Shown here in pieces: positions 26,399 to 36,062 of a stretch of DNA of 64,000 bases. The notes under the pieces were generated by a model. That model saw nothing but the letters and a program-made list of their open reading frames with translations, was not told the DNA's origin and ran no database searches. How positions within the stretch are numbered: the stretch's first letter is position 1; each line of letters opens with the position of its first letter. Source of the DNA: Acidimicrobiales bacterium (GTDB taxonomy: Bacteria > Actinomycetota > Acidimicrobiia > Acidimicrobiales > Palsa-688); assembly GCA_036378675.1 (NCBI GenBank), contig DASUWA010000016.1, positions 83,817 to 147,816 on the forward strand. The letters are read 5' to 3'. Position numbers and translations under genes: made by a program.

Positions 26399-29300
26399 GT
26401 GCCGGCGAGGTTAGAGGAGCTCGTTCCTGACGCTGTCGTGAGGGGCCTGATTCCTGGCGAGGCCGTGACGGTTGTGGCTGTTCGGTGGGCCGGTACTCGC
26501 AGCCGCGTTGTCACCTATCGGACCACGAGCGGTCGGGTGGATGAACAGGTCGTCTACCGAGACCAGGAGGACTTTCTCGGACTCGAGGCCGGCGCTAGTC
26601 GCCAATGGTCATTTACGGGCGATCCGGCTTTGTTCCGGCTGGTCGCTGAAGCGCGACGGATTCGACTGGCCTACCTGTTCGATCCCAGGCTCGCGGTCCA
26701 CCTCTCACTAATCGAGCCTCTCCCCCACCAGATCACCGCGGTCTACGGGGAGATGCTGCCGCGCCAGCCCTTGCGGTTCTGTCTCGCTGACGACCCCGGA
26801 GCCGGCAAGACGATCATGGCCGGCCTCTACATCAAGGAGCTCATGCTTCGAGGGGATCTCCAGAGGTGCCTGGTAGTTGCTCCCGGTGGTCTGGTAGCTC
26901 AGTGGCAGGACGAGTTGTATGAGAAGTTCGGCCTCAGCTTCGACATCTTGACCAAGGACCTAATTGAGGCGTCCCGTACCGGTGATCCGTTCTTCGAGCG
27001 ACCGCTGCTTCTCGCGCGACTTGACCACCTATCTCGCCGGGACGATCTCGTCGAGCATCTGGCCGCGTCGGACTGGGACTTGGTGGTTGTCGACGAAGCT
27101 CATCGGATGGCCGCTCACTATTTCGGCAATGAGGTCAAAGAAACCAAGCGATACCGGCTCGGCAAAGCCCTGGGGGCCGTTGCTCGCCACTTGTTGCTTA
27201 TGACCGCCACTCCCCATGCAGGGAAAGAGGAAGATTTCCAGTTGTTCATGGCCCTCCTCGACGCTGACCGCTTCGAGGGCAAACAGCGAGACGGAGTCCA
27301 CACGGCCGACACATCCGACCTGATGCGTCGGATGGTTAAGGAGAAGCTCCTCCGCTTCGATGGTCGGCCCCTGTTTCCCGAACGGAGGGCCTACACGGTC
27401 GACTACGAGCTGACGGACGCTGAAATGCTGCTCTACGCCGAGGTCACCGACTACGTGGCCGAGGAGATGGGCCGGGCGGATCGTCTGAAAGACGAAGGTG
27501 AGGGCCGGCGGGGTAACCGGGTCGGATTCGCGGTTACAGTTCTGCAACGTCGCTTGGCGTCGAGTCCCGAGGCGATCTACCAATCCTTGGCGCGGCGGCG
27601 GAAGCGGCTTGAGGACCGAGCGCGGGAGGCCAAGGCACAGACCAGGGTGGCGTCCATCCTCGCCAATCAGCAGCTGGCAGTAGATATAGAAGACCTTGAC
27701 GAGGACATCGAAGATCTCGAAGGTGAAGAGCTCGAGGAGCTGGAGGAGCAGCTGGTTGACGAGGCAACGAGCGCCCGCACTCTCGCCGAACTGGAAGCTG
27801 AAATCGCCACGCTCACCCGGCTGGAGGGCCGAGCCGACGCCGTCAGGAAGTCCGGCGTGGACAAGAAGTGGACTCAGCTGCTGACGGTGCTGGGCGACGA
27901 ACCGGAGATGTTCGACCACAGCGGTGCGCGCCGGAAGCTGATCGTGTTCACCGAGCACCGCGACACCCTCAACTACCTGGTCACCAAACTGAGCTCTTAT
28001 CTCGGCAAGGCCGAAGCCGTGGTAGCGATTCACGGGGGAGTGCCCCGAGAACAGCGCCGTGTGATCCAGGAACGATTTACACAGGACCCCGACTGCACCA
28101 TCCTCGTCGCGACAGATGCCGCGGGAGAAGGACTCAACCTTCAGCGCGCTCATCTGCTGGTCAACTACGACCTGCCCTGGAACCCGAACAGGATCGAGCA
28201 GCGATTCGGTCGGGTCCACCGCATCGGCCAGACCGAGGTCTGTCACCTCTGGAACCTGGTCGCCACCGAAACCCGTGAGGGTCAGGTGTATGCACGGCTC
28301 CTCGACAAGCTGAGCGAGATGCGTGAATCGCTCGGCAAGGACCAGGTCTTCGACGTACTCGGCGACGCCCTGCCCGGCAGCGAACTCAAGGACCTACTCA
28401 TCCAGGCCATCCGCTACGGCGACCGCCCAGAAGTCAAAGCCCAACTCGACGAGGTTATCGACGGCAGGGTCGGTGAGGGACTGGCCGAACTGGTGCAGCA
28501 GCATGCCCTCAGCTCGGAAATCATCAGCACCGCCGATCTCGAACGAATACGAGCTGACATGCTCGAAGCCGAAGCCCGCAAACTTCAACCCGGATATGTC
28601 CACGCCTGGTTTGCACAAGCCTTCGGCAATCTCGGTGGTCGGATGTCAGACCGGGAGAGCAGCAGATATGAAGTCACCTTCGTTCCCGCCGAGATACGGC
28701 ACCGCGACCGGCTCATCGGTAACACCGTTCCCGTGCTCCCCCGTTATCAGCGCGTCACTTTCGACAAGGCTCTCATTCGCCAAGAAGGCGTACCCCTAGC
28801 CGAGCTCGTCGCACCCGGCCATCCGCTACTAGAGGCCGTTCTCGACATCATCACCGAGCGCCACAGCATGCTTCTAGAGGAAGGAGCGGTACTGGTTGAT
28901 CCCTCGGAGACTCGACGGGAACCTGCGGTGCTCGTCTTCCTTGAGCATGCGGTCACCGACGCTCGCACGGACCCTGGCGGTAATCGGCGTACCGTCTCGC
29001 GCCGGTTCCAATTCGTCGAGATAACTGATTCCGGTGAACTCCGGCCCGCTGGCTATGCCCCATACCTCGACGCGAGAGCACCCACAGAGGACGAGGCGAG
29101 CCGCATCAAGGAACTCCTCCCCAAAATGACCTGGCTAGGCGGCGACATCGAAAGCCGCGCCTTGGACTACGGCATAGACACCCTTGCCTCCGAACATCTT
29201 GCCGAGGTGCGCCAGAACACACTGGAGCGTGTCGAGAAGGTCAAGGCTGCTGTCCAGGCCCGCCTTACCAGGGAAATCACGTACTGGGACCACCGGGCTA

Positions 29301-29920
29301 GCGACCTCCAACTCCAAGCCGACGCCGGGAAAACGCCTCGGATGAATCCCGACCGGGCTGCTTCCCGAGCCGACGAACTACAACGTCGCAAACAGACGCG
29401 GCTGGGCGAACTCGACAGGGAGGCCCAGCTGGCCTCCCAACCCCCTGTTGTCGTTGGAGCAGCGCTGGTACTCCCTGCTCGACTCCTTGCGGGCGGCACT
29501 CCGGTCGGACATCGACCCCCGACCATTGACACCGAAGAAGTCGAGCGACGAGCCGTAGACGCCGTCCTACGGATCGAAGCAGAAGCTGGCAGGACCGCGA
29601 AGGAGATGCCGCATTTCAATCCGGGATACGACGTTCGGTCCACCGCGCAGGACGGAACGATCACCTTCCTCGAGGTGAAGGGCCGGGTGTCCAGCGCGAG
29701 GACCTTCGTCGTCACGCAGAACGAGCTCCGGTTCGCCGCGAACATCCCCGATGCTTACGTCCTCGCGATGGTCGATGTTTCCGAGGACGGGCCTGACCAT
29801 GACCGAGTCAGGTATCTGATGAAGCCGTTTGGTGCCGATGTCAGACTGCCGTTCGATACCACCTCAACCACCCTCGCCTGGACGCCGTACTGGCAACGGG
29901 CCACACCGCAGGACATCTGA
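26399..29920 (+). CDS. drmD-like: SNF2/DEAD-box helicase with DUF3883 C-terminus (DISARM DrmD-like)
   Basis: 1173 aa, GTG start at 26399. Helicase core: Walker A in DDPGAGKTIMAGLY at about 131-144, DEAH in VVDEAHRMAAHYF near 231, TATPHAGKEEDF (motif III), then a very acidic helical insert at about 429-456 (DIEDLDEDIEDLEGEELEEL), HGGVPREQRRV, and motifs V-VI in DAAGEGLNLQRAHLLVNYDL and RIEQRFGRVHRIGQ. A long helical middle follows. The end (about 1070-1121) is a DUF3883 domain with FNPGYDVRS and FLEVKGRVS, a restriction-nuclease-like fold. This is the domain order of DrmD, the class 1 DISARM helicase. It would translocate on foreign DNA. The stop overlaps the methylase start by one base. Confidence 0.85.
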   Translation: MPARLEELVPDAVVRGLIPGEAVTVVAVRWAGTRSRVVTYRTTSGRVDEQVVYRDQEDFLGLEAGASRQWSFTGDPALFRLVAEARRIRLAYLFDPRLAVHLSLIEPLPHQITAVYGEMLPRQPLRFCLADDPGAGKTIMAGLYIKELMLRGDLQRCLVVAPGGLVAQWQDELYEKFGLSFDILTKDLIEASRTGDPFFERPLLLARLDHLSRRDDLVEHLAASDWDLVVVDEAHRMAAHYFGNEVKETKRYRLGKALGAVARHLLLMTATPHAGKEEDFQLFMALLDADRFEGKQRDGVHTADTSDLMRRMVKEKLLRFDGRPLFPERRAYTVDYELTDAEMLLYAEVTDYVAEEMGRADRLKDEGEGRRGNRVGFAVTVLQRRLASSPEAIYQSLARRRKRLEDRAREAKAQTRVASILANQQLAVDIEDLDEDIEDLEGEELEELEEQLVDEATSARTLAELEAEIATLTRLEGRADAVRKSGVDKKWTQLLTVLGDEPEMFDHSGARRKLIVFTEHRDTLNYLVTKLSSYLGKAEAVVAIHGGVPREQRRVIQERFTQDPDCTILVATDAAGEGLNLQRAHLLVNYDLPWNPNRIEQRFGRVHRIGQTEVCHLWNLVATETREGQVYARLLDKLSEMRESLGKDQVFDVLGDALPGSELKDLLIQAIRYGDRPEVKAQLDEVIDGRVGEGLAELVQQHALSSEIISTADLERIRADMLEAEARKLQPGYVHAWFAQAFGNLGGRMSDRESSRYEVTFVPAEIRHRDRLIGNTVPVLPRYQRVTFDKALIRQEGVPLAELVAPGHPLLEAVLDIITERHSMLLEEGAVLVDPSETRREPAVLVFLEHAVTDARTDPGGNRRTVSRRFQFVEITDSGELRPAGYAPYLDARAPTEDEASRIKELLPKMTWLGGDIESRALDYGIDTLASEHLAEVRQNTLERVEKVKAAVQARLTREITYWDHRASDLQLQADAGKTPRMNPDRAASRADELQRRKQTRLGELDREAQLASQPPVVVGAALVLPARLLAGGTPVGHRPPTIDTEEVERRAVDAVLRIEAEAGRTAKEMPHFNPGYDVRSTAQDGTITFLEVKGRVSSARTFVVTQNELRFAANIPDAYVLAMVDVSEDGPDHDRVRYLMKPFGADVRLPFDTTSTTLAWTPYWQRATPQDI

Positions 29921-32652
29921 TGGCCACCAAGCTCATAGAAGTCGCTCTGCCCCTCGACCTCATCAACAAAGAAGCAGCCCGCGAAAAGTCAATCCGCCAA
30001 GGGCACCCTTCCACACTGCACCTTTGGTGGGCCCGCAGACCCCTTGCCGCCTGTCGTGCCGTCCTATTCGCTCAGCTAGTGGACGATCCGTCGGCGCACC
30101 CCGAACGATTTCCAACAGAAGAAGCCCAAGACGCCGAACGGCAGCGCCTGTTTCGAATCATCGAGCGCCTCGTTCCTTGGGAGGCGTCTACTGACGAGAA
30201 GCTGCTTGAGGAAGCTCGGGCCGAGATAAGAAAGTGTTATCCAGAGGCTGTTCCTCGCATCATGGACCCTTTCTGCGGAGGTGGCTCCATCCCGCTTGAG
30301 GCCCAACGTCTAGGTGTTGAGGTAGACGCCAGCGATCTCAATCCCGTTGCGGTTCTGATCACTAAAGCCCTGACCGAGATTCCCAACCGGTTCTCTGGAC
30401 GTGCTCCCGTCCATCCGATGGATCACGATCGCTTACGTTTGGAAGGCTGGACGGGTTCCGCCGGTCTAGCCGACGATGTTCGCTGGTACGGCAACTGGAT
30501 GCGAGGCCAAGCAGAAGAGCGAATCGGTCATCTCTATCCCAAGGCCAACCTCCCAGACGGTAGACAAGCGAAGGTCATCGCCTGGCTTTGGGCTCGCACA
30601 GTTACTTGTCAGAACCCCGCCTGCGGAGCTCTGGTTCCTCTGGCCCGTTCCTTCTGGCTCAATACGAAAGCAGGAACCGAAACCTGGGTGAACCCTATTC
30701 GTGATGTCACCACCAACCGCATTCGCTTTGACATTGGTCACGGAAAGTCCGGTCCACCCGTTGAAGGGACAGTAACCCGAACTGGGGCGGTTTGCCTTTT
30801 CTGCAATAGTCCTACGTCGCTCCCTTACATACGCTCCGAAGGCAAGGCGGGACGCTTGGGAGCACAACTGATGGCTGTGGTCACTGAAGGCAATCGCAAG
30901 CGGGAGTATCTACCTCCGGATCCGAACCAAGAATCTGCGGGCTTACTAGACCGGCCGAATGGTGCTCCGGATACCGAGCTTCCAGAACAGGCTTTGGGCT
31001 TTAGGGTTCAGTTGTATGGGATGACAGGCCACTCGGACCTTTTCACGAACCGACAACTCACGACCCTTTGTACGCTGACCGACTTGGTTTCCGAGGCTCG
31101 GGCGCTAATTCTCACGGATTCCGGCGGAGACCACGACTATGCGAACGCTGTAGCTACATACCTGGCATTCGTATGCAGTTCCATTGCAGATGATTTGTCC
31201 ACGATTGTGACCTGGCGGTCAGGGCACGGGACAGGCGCTACCCGTAGCACATTTGCACGCCAAGCCCTTCCTATGACATGGGACTTTGCGGAGGCGAATC
31301 CCTTTGCCTCCGCAGCTGGCGATTTAGGAACCTCCGCAGAAGCTCAGGCCAAAACGATCGAACGGCTTCCAGCCAAGGGATCCGTATGCGTAAGACAAGC
31401 GGACGCGATGTCGGTTGACTTCACCGGACATGTTCTGGCTACGGATCCCCCTTACTACGACAACATTGGTTATGCCGACCTAAGTGACTACTTCTATGTC
31501 TGGCTTCGGCGCTCGCTTCATACGGCTTACCCGGACCTCTTTAGCACGCTTCTCACTCCGAAGACTGAGGAACTCATAGCGAGTCCTTTCCGACATAGCG
31601 GAAGTCGAGACTTGGCGGAAGCACACTTCGAGCAAGGATTCGCGCGAGTTTTCTCTAAAGCGGCGTCGGGGAGCGACACCGATACGCCGATGATCGTCTT
31701 CTATGCATTCAAACAGAGTGAGGCGGATGCTGAGGAAGAAGGATTATCCGGGACACGGCAAGCCGTTGCATCCACCGGGTGGGAGAAGATGTTGACGGCG
31801 CTCTTGGGGGCTGGGCTCTCTGTGACCGCAACATGGCCAATGCGAACGGAACGAGGGTCTCGTTCGGTCGGTATAGGAACGAACGCTCTTGCTTCGTCCA
31901 TCATCCTCGCGTGCCGCTCCAGGTCCCTCGACGCCGGAGTGACCGACAGGCGCGGGTTTCAACAAGCCCTGCGAGGCCGATTGCGAGAAGACTTGCGCAT
32001 TCTTCAGTCCGGCGGAATCGCACCCGTTGACCTTGCTCAGGCCGCTATTGGCCCCGGCATGGCCGTCTTCTCTCGATATGAACGAGTAATCGAACCGGAT
32101 GGACGGTCAATGAGCGTGCGTCGGGCACTCCAGCTAATAAACCAGGTGCTGGATGAGGTGACTGCGGAGCAAGAGGGCGAGTTTGACGAGGACACCCGCT
32201 GGGCGATCGCCTGGTTCTCAGAACATGGCATGGACGATGGCTCGTACGGACGCGCGGATGACCTGAGCCGTGCAAAGAACGTCTCCGTCGATGGCCTTGT
32301 GAGAGCTGGGATCGTCAAGTCCGGCGGCGGTAAGGTCCGTCTGCTCGACCGATCAGAACTTGACGCCGCGTGGGACCCCAGGACCGATCCGCGGTTGACC
32401 GTTTGGGAGGTGACGCAACACCTTATTCGCCGTCTCATGGACGATAGTGAGGCGTCTGCCGCGGAACTCCTGGCTCGAGTGGGGGGACTCGGGGATGCGG
32501 CTCGTGACCTAGCGTACAGGCTCTTCCAGATTGCGGAGTCGAAGAAGTGGGCGAAGGAAGCCAGCCCATACAACGCCCTGGCAGCGGCGTGGCCGGAGTT
32601 GTCGAGGCTTGCCGCAGCTGGGCCGATGGGCCAAGGATCGTTGAACGTCTAG
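29920..32652 (+). CDS. drmMI-like: DUF1156 DNA N6-adenine methyltransferase (DISARM DrmMI-like)
   Basis: 910 aa, ATG at 29920 overlapping the helicase stop (TGATG). The N-terminus is DUF1156 (KLIEVALPLDLINKEAAREK, HPSTLHLWWARRPLAACRAV). The AdoMet-binding motif I DPFCGGGSIPLEAQRLGVEV is at 116-135, and catalytic DPPYYDNIGYADLSDYFYVW starts at residue 509. In between lies a Cys-containing insert (TCQNPACGALVPLA and CLFCNS), possibly a zinc ribbon. DrmMI-type enzymes mark self DNA so that the helicase/nuclease complex ignores it. Full-length with intact motifs, so probably active. Next gene starts 15 bases on. Confidence 0.88.
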   Translation: MATKLIEVALPLDLINKEAAREKSIRQGHPSTLHLWWARRPLAACRAVLFAQLVDDPSAHPERFPTEEAQDAERQRLFRIIERLVPWEASTDEKLLEEARAEIRKCYPEAVPRIMDPFCGGGSIPLEAQRLGVEVDASDLNPVAVLITKALTEIPNRFSGRAPVHPMDHDRLRLEGWTGSAGLADDVRWYGNWMRGQAEERIGHLYPKANLPDGRQAKVIAWLWARTVTCQNPACGALVPLARSFWLNTKAGTETWVNPIRDVTTNRIRFDIGHGKSGPPVEGTVTRTGAVCLFCNSPTSLPYIRSEGKAGRLGAQLMAVVTEGNRKREYLPPDPNQESAGLLDRPNGAPDTELPEQALGFRVQLYGMTGHSDLFTNRQLTTLCTLTDLVSEARALILTDSGGDHDYANAVATYLAFVCSSIADDLSTIVTWRSGHGTGATRSTFARQALPMTWDFAEANPFASAAGDLGTSAEAQAKTIERLPAKGSVCVRQADAMSVDFTGHVLATDPPYYDNIGYADLSDYFYVWLRRSLHTAYPDLFSTLLTPKTEELIASPFRHSGSRDLAEAHFEQGFARVFSKAASGSDTDTPMIVFYAFKQSEADAEEEGLSGTRQAVASTGWEKMLTALLGAGLSVTATWPMRTERGSRSVGIGTNALASSIILACRSRSLDAGVTDRRGFQQALRGRLREDLRILQSGGIAPVDLAQAAIGPGMAVFSRYERVIEPDGRSMSVRRALQLINQVLDEVTAEQEGEFDEDTRWAIAWFSEHGMDDGSYGRADDLSRAKNVSVDGLVRAGIVKSGGGKVRLLDRSELDAAWDPRTDPRLTVWEVTQHLIRRLMDDSEASAAELLARVGGLGDAARDLAYRLFQIAESKKWAKEASPYNALAAAWPELSRLAAAGPMGQGSLNV

Positions 32653-32667
32653 GCGGAGGGACGAGAG

Positions 32668-35600
32668 ATGGCAATAAGTAATCGTGATCGGGTTGGGCGG
32701 GCTCTTGAGCTCGTCGGTGTGGGCCTTGGCCCGTATGTGGGCCGGCGAATGACTAAGAGGACACCAGTGGGCGGTAACTGGACAGCCGCATACCCCGGTG
32801 AGAACGTCAACACCGATACTTCCATTCTCATCACGGTGATCTTGGACCACTGGCAGGACGTGTTCCGTGAGGAGTTGAAGACCACCGGCCGGAACCTGGT
32901 CGGCGAGGTCAGGGACTGGCGCAACAAGTGGGCCCATCATGAGGCGTTCTCTCACGACGACGCCTACAGAGCACTCGATTCAGCCGAACGCCTGCTCGCG
33001 TTGATCGACGCCAAGGAGGCGGCGCAGGTCGGTAAGTCCAAGAACGAGGTCATGCGCGCCAAGTACGAGGCCGAGGCCAAGAGCGCCACCCCGAGTTCAG
33101 CAGCTCTTTTCGCCGAGCCAGCGGGGGGTCTACATCCCTGGCGGGATGTCGTCGTCCCTCATGACGACGTTGCGAAGGGTAAGTATGACGTTGCGGAGTT
33201 CGCCGCCAATCTCTACCAGGTGGCGAGGGGTGAGGGCCTGGCGGAGTACACCGACCCGGTCGAGTTCTTCCGCCGTACCTACCTGACCGTCGGGCTCCGT
33301 TCACTTCTAACCCAGGCAGCGCATCGGATCACAGGATCGGCGGGGGCACCGGTGGTCAATCTCCAGACCAACTTCGGCGGCGGCAAGACCCACTCCATGA
33401 TCGCGCTGCACCATCTTTTCGGCGGCCTTCAGCCGAGCGACTTCCCACAGGAGCTTCAGGAGCTTTTGGGTGCGGCTGGAGTGGCGACGTTGCCGTCGGT
33501 CACTCGAGCTGTGGTGGTCGGCACTCAACTCTCTCCGGGCCAGCCGGAGAAGAAGGGGGACGGCACCGAGGTACGAACGATCTGGGGCGAGATTGCCTGG
33601 CGGCTGGGCGGCAAGGACGCCTTCGAGATGGTCGCCGAGGCCGACCGCACGGCCACCAGCCCTGGCGCTGCCATCGAAGACGTTCTCCGCATCTGCTCAC
33701 CATGCCTGATCCTCGTCGACGAGTGGGTGGCCTATGCCCGTCAGATGTTCGAGACTCGAGAGCTGCTCCCTGGTGGTCTCTTCGAGACACAGTTCTCCTT
33801 CGCCCAGACCCTGGCCGACGCCGCCATCGCAGTACCAGGGGCGCTTCTCGTCGTCTCCCTTCCTGTCTCGGACGACCCGGCCCGACCTGGGGTCAGCCCC
33901 ATCGGTTCGGAAGCAGAGGTCGGGGGTGCCGCGGGACAGGAGGCTGCTCGCCGACTCGGAAACGTCATCGGACGCACAGAGGCGTCGTGGAGACCTGCCT
34001 CGGCGGAGGAAAGTTTCGAGATTGTTCGCCGGAGGCTGTTCCAGCCGATCCCCACTGACCAGATCAAACACCGTGACGCAACTGCGAGAGCTTTCGGCGA
34101 GTTCTACCGAACACAGTCAGCTGAGTTTCCTGGCGACGCTCGGGAACCCGCCTACGTGGATCGGATCAAGTCGGCGTACCCGATTCATCCTGAGTTGTTC
34201 AGCCGCCTGTATGAGGATTGGTCAGCCCTAGAGGGATTCCAGCGGACTCGCGGTGTCCTGCGTCTTATGGCCGCCGTCATCTCAGCCTTGTGGGCAGCCG
34301 GGGACAAGTCCCCGCTGATCTTGCCGGCCAATGTCCCGCTTGACGATCCTGCCGTCGAGTCGGAGTTGACCCGCAACCTTGACCACGCGTGGCAGCCAAT
34401 TATCGACTCCGACGTGGACGGCCCCAACTCGGTGCCGAGAAAGGTGGACAACGACTTCCCAAACCTTGGCCGCTACAGCGCCGCCCGCCGGGCTGCACGA
34501 ACTGTCTTCCTGGCCTCGGCACCGCGTTCGGCGTCGCCCAACCTGGGCGTGGAACTTCAAAGGATCAAGCTGGGCTGCTCGCTGCCCGGCGAGGCAGTGG
34601 CCACCTACGGGGATGCCCTCAACCGGCTGACTGACCGTTCATCCTTCCTCTACGTCGAGGGTGCCCGGTTCTGGTACGGCACCCAAGCCTCGGTCGCCAG
34701 ACGGGCCCGTGACCTGATCGAGCAATACCTGTCAACACGGCGGGAAGAGCTACATGCCCACATCGTGAAGCTGCTTGAGCCGCTCAAAGCAGAGCGAGGT
34801 GAGTTCGCTGGGGTCCATGTTTGTCCGGACAATGCCACCGACGTGCCTGACGAAGCAGAGTGCCGCCTCGTAGTCCTCTCGCCCGCCACCCCGCACGTCA
34901 ACAGAGACAACGACTCACAGGCCATGGTGGCAGCTAAGGCGTTGCTCGAACAGCGCTCGTCCGGGGCACGCCATTACCGCAACATGCTCATCTTTCTGGC
35001 CGCTGACCAACGCCGCCTCGAGGAACTCGAACGAGGTACTGCTGAATCCCTGGCCTGGACCGAGATACGCCAACGATGGGAGGAACTGGGTCTCGACGCC
35101 TTTGGGCGCAACCAGGCGGAGTCGAAGAAGAACGACGCCAACAACGCTGTAGCACTCCGCTTGGCCGAGACATTCCACTGGGCGCTGATACCGCATCAGC
35201 CCGATCCCACAGGGCCCATCGAGTGGGACACCACCAAGACCGACGGTCCGCTTGGGCCCGCGGCTCGGGCCAGCCGAAAGCTCATTAACGACGGCTCCCT
35301 CAACGTGGCCTACGCAACTGAGTTGTTGCGGGGACTCCTCGGAGAAGGTGGTCCCTTGGCGACCGTGTGGGACAACGGTCATGTCTCAGTTAACGAGGTA
35401 TGGGATGCCTTCGCCAGGTACCCCTACCTTCCCCGCCTCAGAGACATCAACGTCCTCACCCGTACCGTCGCGCAGGGGCCGGCCTCGATCACCTGGGAGC
35501 AGCACGGATTCGCCGTCGCCGAAGCGTTCGACGACAAGAACTCGCGATTCGTCGGACTTGTTACGGGCGCGGCCACCGACCACGTGACCGGCACGACCCT

Positions 35601-35970
35601 GATCGTGCGACCGGACCTCGCAGCCGCACAACTCGCTCGGGAAGCCGTCGTTACAGGTGCGACGTCTTCGGGAACAGTAGGCCCGGACCCTCGACCCTCA
35701 ACGGAACAACTGGTGCCTGAGCCTGCCGATGAGAAGTTGCGGAGGTTCTATGCCATCGCTCATCTCGACTCCGAGCGGTACCAACGTGACTTCTCTAAGA
35801 TTGCCCAGGAGATAGTGACCAACCTCGCGGCTCACCTCGGAACGGCTCTGGACATCAGCGTGGAGATCCGAGCCACCAACGACGATGGCTTTCCAGACAA
35901 CGTCATCCGCACGGTGAACGAGAACGCCACAACGCTGAAACTCGATCAGTTCGGCTTCGAGAAGGACTGA
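32668..35970 (+). CDS. HEPN (Swt1-like) - DUF499 ATPase
   Basis: 1100 aa, ATG at 32668. Residues about 1-120 are a Swt1-type HEPN domain with RNKWAH (Arg85, Asn86, His90), i.e. the Rx4H signature of HEPN ribonucleases. The main body is a DUF499 P-loop ATPase: QTNFGGGKTHSMIAL with Walker A at about 237-242, and CLILVDEWVAYARQMF as Walker B near 348. A C-terminal domain (DEKLRRFYAIAHLDSERYQR) is small and conserved in this family. DUF499 also occurs in BrxC/PglY of BREX. Expected to be the energy-using, possibly toxic, component of the system. A gap of 92 bases separates it from the next gene. Confidence 0.85.
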   Translation: MAISNRDRVGRALELVGVGLGPYVGRRMTKRTPVGGNWTAAYPGENVNTDTSILITVILDHWQDVFREELKTTGRNLVGEVRDWRNKWAHHEAFSHDDAYRALDSAERLLALIDAKEAAQVGKSKNEVMRAKYEAEAKSATPSSAALFAEPAGGLHPWRDVVVPHDDVAKGKYDVAEFAANLYQVARGEGLAEYTDPVEFFRRTYLTVGLRSLLTQAAHRITGSAGAPVVNLQTNFGGGKTHSMIALHHLFGGLQPSDFPQELQELLGAAGVATLPSVTRAVVVGTQLSPGQPEKKGDGTEVRTIWGEIAWRLGGKDAFEMVAEADRTATSPGAAIEDVLRICSPCLILVDEWVAYARQMFETRELLPGGLFETQFSFAQTLADAAIAVPGALLVVSLPVSDDPARPGVSPIGSEAEVGGAAGQEAARRLGNVIGRTEASWRPASAEESFEIVRRRLFQPIPTDQIKHRDATARAFGEFYRTQSAEFPGDAREPAYVDRIKSAYPIHPELFSRLYEDWSALEGFQRTRGVLRLMAAVISALWAAGDKSPLILPANVPLDDPAVESELTRNLDHAWQPIIDSDVDGPNSVPRKVDNDFPNLGRYSAARRAARTVFLASAPRSASPNLGVELQRIKLGCSLPGEAVATYGDALNRLTDRSSFLYVEGARFWYGTQASVARRARDLIEQYLSTRREELHAHIVKLLEPLKAERGEFAGVHVCPDNATDVPDEAECRLVVLSPATPHVNRDNDSQAMVAAKALLEQRSSGARHYRNMLIFLAADQRRLEELERGTAESLAWTEIRQRWEELGLDAFGRNQAESKKNDANNAVALRLAETFHWALIPHQPDPTGPIEWDTTKTDGPLGPAARASRKLINDGSLNVAYATELLRGLLGEGGPLATVWDNGHVSVNEVWDAFARYPYLPRLRDINVLTRTVAQGPASITWEQHGFAVAEAFDDKNSRFVGLVTGAATDHVTGTTLIVRPDLAAAQLAREAVVTGATSSGTVGPDPRPSTEQLVPEPADEKLRRFYAIAHLDSERYQRDFSKIAQEIVTNLAAHLGTALDISVEIRATNDDGFPDNVIRTVNENATTLKLDQFGFEKD

Positions 35971-36062
35971 GTCCGAGAGTCCACAAATGTCCGCGTGCGG
36001 CGCGGATCACATGACGGGCCCGCCGTCGATCCATCACTCGACCAAGTCGGGGAGATGTACTT

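Noticed and set aside
27029..28246. 405-aa frame on - opposite the DrmD-like helicase
   Set aside because: Antisense shadow of conserved helicase motifs.
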